A DNA stretch of 64,000 nt, from assembly GCA_028753945.1 (NCBI GenBank), contig JAPNXP010000014.1, positions 2,542,001 to 2,606,000 on the forward strand, given 5' to 3'. Within the stretch, counting starts at the first letter, position 1, and every line of letters starts with the position of its first letter. The DNA is from Hexactinellida sp. DTS-2022 (taxonomy: Eukaryota; Porifera; Hexactinellida). The notes under the pieces are model-generated. The model did no database searches. It saw only the letters and a list, made by a program, of their open reading frames with translations, and had not been told where the DNA came from. Of this stretch, positions 62,224 to 64,000 are shown in pieces. The translations under genes were made by a program, and so were the position numbers.

Positions 62224-62763
62224 CCATAATATAATAATAATATTACTTTGTAGAGTAAGATTCGAAAATTCGTGTATTTTCTCCGACTGAACCGTAAAAT
62301 AATAATGTATGCGGTTGTCTGCGGGTCTAAATATGGTTTTATTTATTGGAGTGGATGAAGGACTATTGATTCATGTTTACATGATGCTGCATTTCTCAAT
62401 CGCCCTCAATTGTCTATTTTGACTTTTGATGATCTAACAATACAAGTAAATTATTTTTAACTAAGGTAAATGTTTGAAGGAAATTGGTATAATTAGTTGA
62501 TGAATTTGTACAAAGTTATTATCTTTATAAAGAGGAAATAAAATACTTTCGAAACATGTCATAACTTTGTTGTTACTATTTATATAAGCCTTACAGTGGT
62601 CGGCAACAGGGTTTCACTATACCCCCCCTGAAATTCTTTTGATAAAAAGGACCCCCCTCTCAAGGGGAGGGGGTTTAATTAACTATAGCGAAATGTTAAT
62701 TACCTCCCCCTAACTTCTATTATTGGACTTCGTTAACCCCCCTGAATTAAAGTCTAGATCCAT
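62224..62763. other. Unassigned sequence with a C-run insertion
   Basis: Between 62594 and 62778 the word TGGTCGGCAAC occurs twice, framing a segment of about 155 bp with several CCCCCCTGAATT/GGGGGG blocks. This looks like an insertion into the tip of the hAT-type element that follows. Confidence 0.5.
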
Positions 62764-62941
62764 CACTGGTCGGCAACCTTTTGAACATACGGGCCAGATT
62801 GATTAATTTACCGCATTTTCGGGCCAAGCGATTTACCATCCTTTAGTCTTACTCCGAATTGTTCCATTGTAGAATTGATGATCATGAGTAAATTTGAATT
62901 GACTAATAGCAATAATGTTACCACACTATAATTTATAAAAA

Positions 62942-63427
62942 TATTGTTCACCCTCCCCATTCTGAACCTCGCTAGTCCGAACACAGATACAAAATTATCA
63001 TTCGTAAAATTTTGAATTTTTTTTAACATTACATTGGAATTGTGAAAAATTGTCTTAGAGTTGTATTTGGGTAGTACATTAGATGTCGAAAATTAGCACA
63101 CCGGTTCTTAGAACATATCGGATCTAAGAACACTATTTGGAAAACGGTTTACATTTACCCTATATAAGAACATTCCAGTTATAAGCACATTAAGTGAAGT
63201 TCCCGGAGATGTGCTTATACTCTGCATCCAACGTACCATGTTAAATGTTTAGTTTGGATTAAAAAGGCTTTGGACTTGTATGGTTTGGATTATTAGGATT
63301 TCAGGATCTCATTTATAGAGGCTTATATAATCGTATTAGTTGACTATTCCATACGAATTCACAAATCGGAACAGAATTTAAAAAAAATCGGAACACCTCT
63401 CTTCCGGATAGCGAGGGTGTATTGTAT
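62942..63427. mobile_element. Tigger-like MITE, relative of 32914-33230
   Basis: The left part (caccctccccattctgaacc, ctcgctagtccgaaca) mirrors the right part (ggaacacctctcttccggatagcgagggtg). Confidence 0.6.
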
Positions 63428-63459
63428 TTTTGGATTCATTTGAATGAATGAATCGGAGG

Positions 63460-63694
63460 CAGGCCTTCATCTGGGTGCGCGGCGCGCACTCAGGGGTGCG
63501 TGATTTTAAGGAAAATGCTGGAAGGGTGCGTGAAATTGGAATTAATTGGGTGCGCAGTGCGCACCCAGAGTATTTTTAATACTAAATTTGGTCTTTTTTT
63601 GGTAAATATGCTATTTTTGGTCTATTTGGGTGCGCGATTGTAAAATAAACATTTCCTAGGGTGCGCGGATCTCTTATTGCTAGATGAAGTCCTG
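63460..63694 (+). mobile_element. hAT-type MITE with perfect 8-bp duplication ATCGGAGG
   Basis: Same family as 620-855, opposite orientation, 235 bp. The tips CAGGCCTTCATCTGG / CTAGATGAAGTCCTG are flanked by ATCGGAGG (63452-63459 and 63695-63702). Confidence 0.92.
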
Positions 63695-63793
63695 ATCGGA
63701 GGTAATGATGAGCATGTTTATAGAGAGCAGCAGGCCGGTTCATTTCGCCTTGTGGGCAGATCTGGCCCTCGGGCCGTGGGTTGCCGACTCCTG

Positions 63794-64000
63794 ATATTAT
63801 AAGCTACAGTGTTCGGAAAAATACCGCCCTTTTCTAGAAAAGACCGGGCAGGTGGAAAAAACCGCCCTTTTCTGAACTTTTCTGCCTTTTTCTATTGATT
63901 GGCCTACGCGTAATTAATAAGCGTATTTCGGTGTACTTAGTGGTTAATCCACTAACCTTTGTATAACATTAGGGATCCACTCTCAAAAGTCCTAAATTTA
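63794..64000. other. Unassigned right edge
   Basis: Near 63811-63885 three ccgcccttttct-like words recur. From about 63967 the repeat seen at 53588 begins and is cut by the window end. Confidence 0.4.

Larger units (their letters stand above)
62764..63793. mobile_element. hAT-type non-autonomous element (TGGTCGGCAACC ends) with nested insertions
   Basis: The left end CACTGGTCGGCAACC and right end GGTTGCCGACTCCTG are inverted repeats, followed inward by gggccagat and ggcagatctggccc, as in many Charlie-like hAT ends. It contains a Tigger-like MITE (62942-63427) and a hAT-type MITE (63460-63694). A target duplication is not evident. Confidence 0.65.

Overview
This is AT-rich eukaryotic DNA. Exons are separated by introns of 9-20 kb, with consensus GT/AG splice sites. 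The window is packed with DNA transposons (P/THAP, hAT, Academ-like, Mutator-like foldback, pogo/Tigger-like MITEs) and holds one Ty3-type retroelement remnant. Together with a recognisable animal scaffold-protein gene, this points to an invertebrate metazoan; I cannot name the species. No bacterial-type features, CRISPR array, rRNA gene or convincing tRNA gene was seen.

Host gene. The only host gene I can support is a JIP3/JIP4 (MAPK8IP3/SPAG9; sunday driver/unc-16) homolog on the + strand. Four internal exons (5383-5691, 14875-15248, 31980-32211, 52627-52930) join in one open reading frame and cover the start and middle of the C-terminal beta-propeller-like region. Its N-terminal coiled-coil exons and last exons are not found here. 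Almost everything else lies inside, or just 3' of, these exons.

Layout. 1-5.4 kb: MITEs and unassigned sequence upstream of the first visible exon. 5.7-14.9 kb (intron): a broken P/THAP transposase gene on the - strand (7.8-9.8 kb) and a Ty3-type integrase remnant (10.2-11.4 kb) split by a MITE. 15.2-32.0 kb (intron): inverted P-like ends, an exact 4130-bp tandem duplication (18880-23009 / 23010-27139) carrying a P transposase interrupted by a truncated hAT gene, a THAP start at 28.9 kb, and a foldback element with a GC-rich core (29.1-30.0 kb). 32.2-52.6 kb (intron): a nearly intact Academ-like transposon (35089-40870) with one very large gene, itself interrupted by a 619-bp MITE and one stop codon; a second, decayed relative on the - strand (about 43.1-48.0 kb) with different long terminal inverted repeats; and a 290-bp AC microsatellite. 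52.9-64 kb: a P/THAP transposon with long TIRs (55883-60563) interrupted by a Mutator-like foldback with a 9-bp target duplication, another 1.47-kb foldback (60751-62223), and nested hAT and pogo-type elements to the end.

The most interesting content is the pair of Academ-like elements. Their protein joins two C-x2-C...H-x2-C fingers, a long uncharacterised middle, a PIN/XPG-nuclease-like acidic motif set and a C-terminal cysteine cluster. The rest is a readable record of nested insertions, many with exact target-site duplications.
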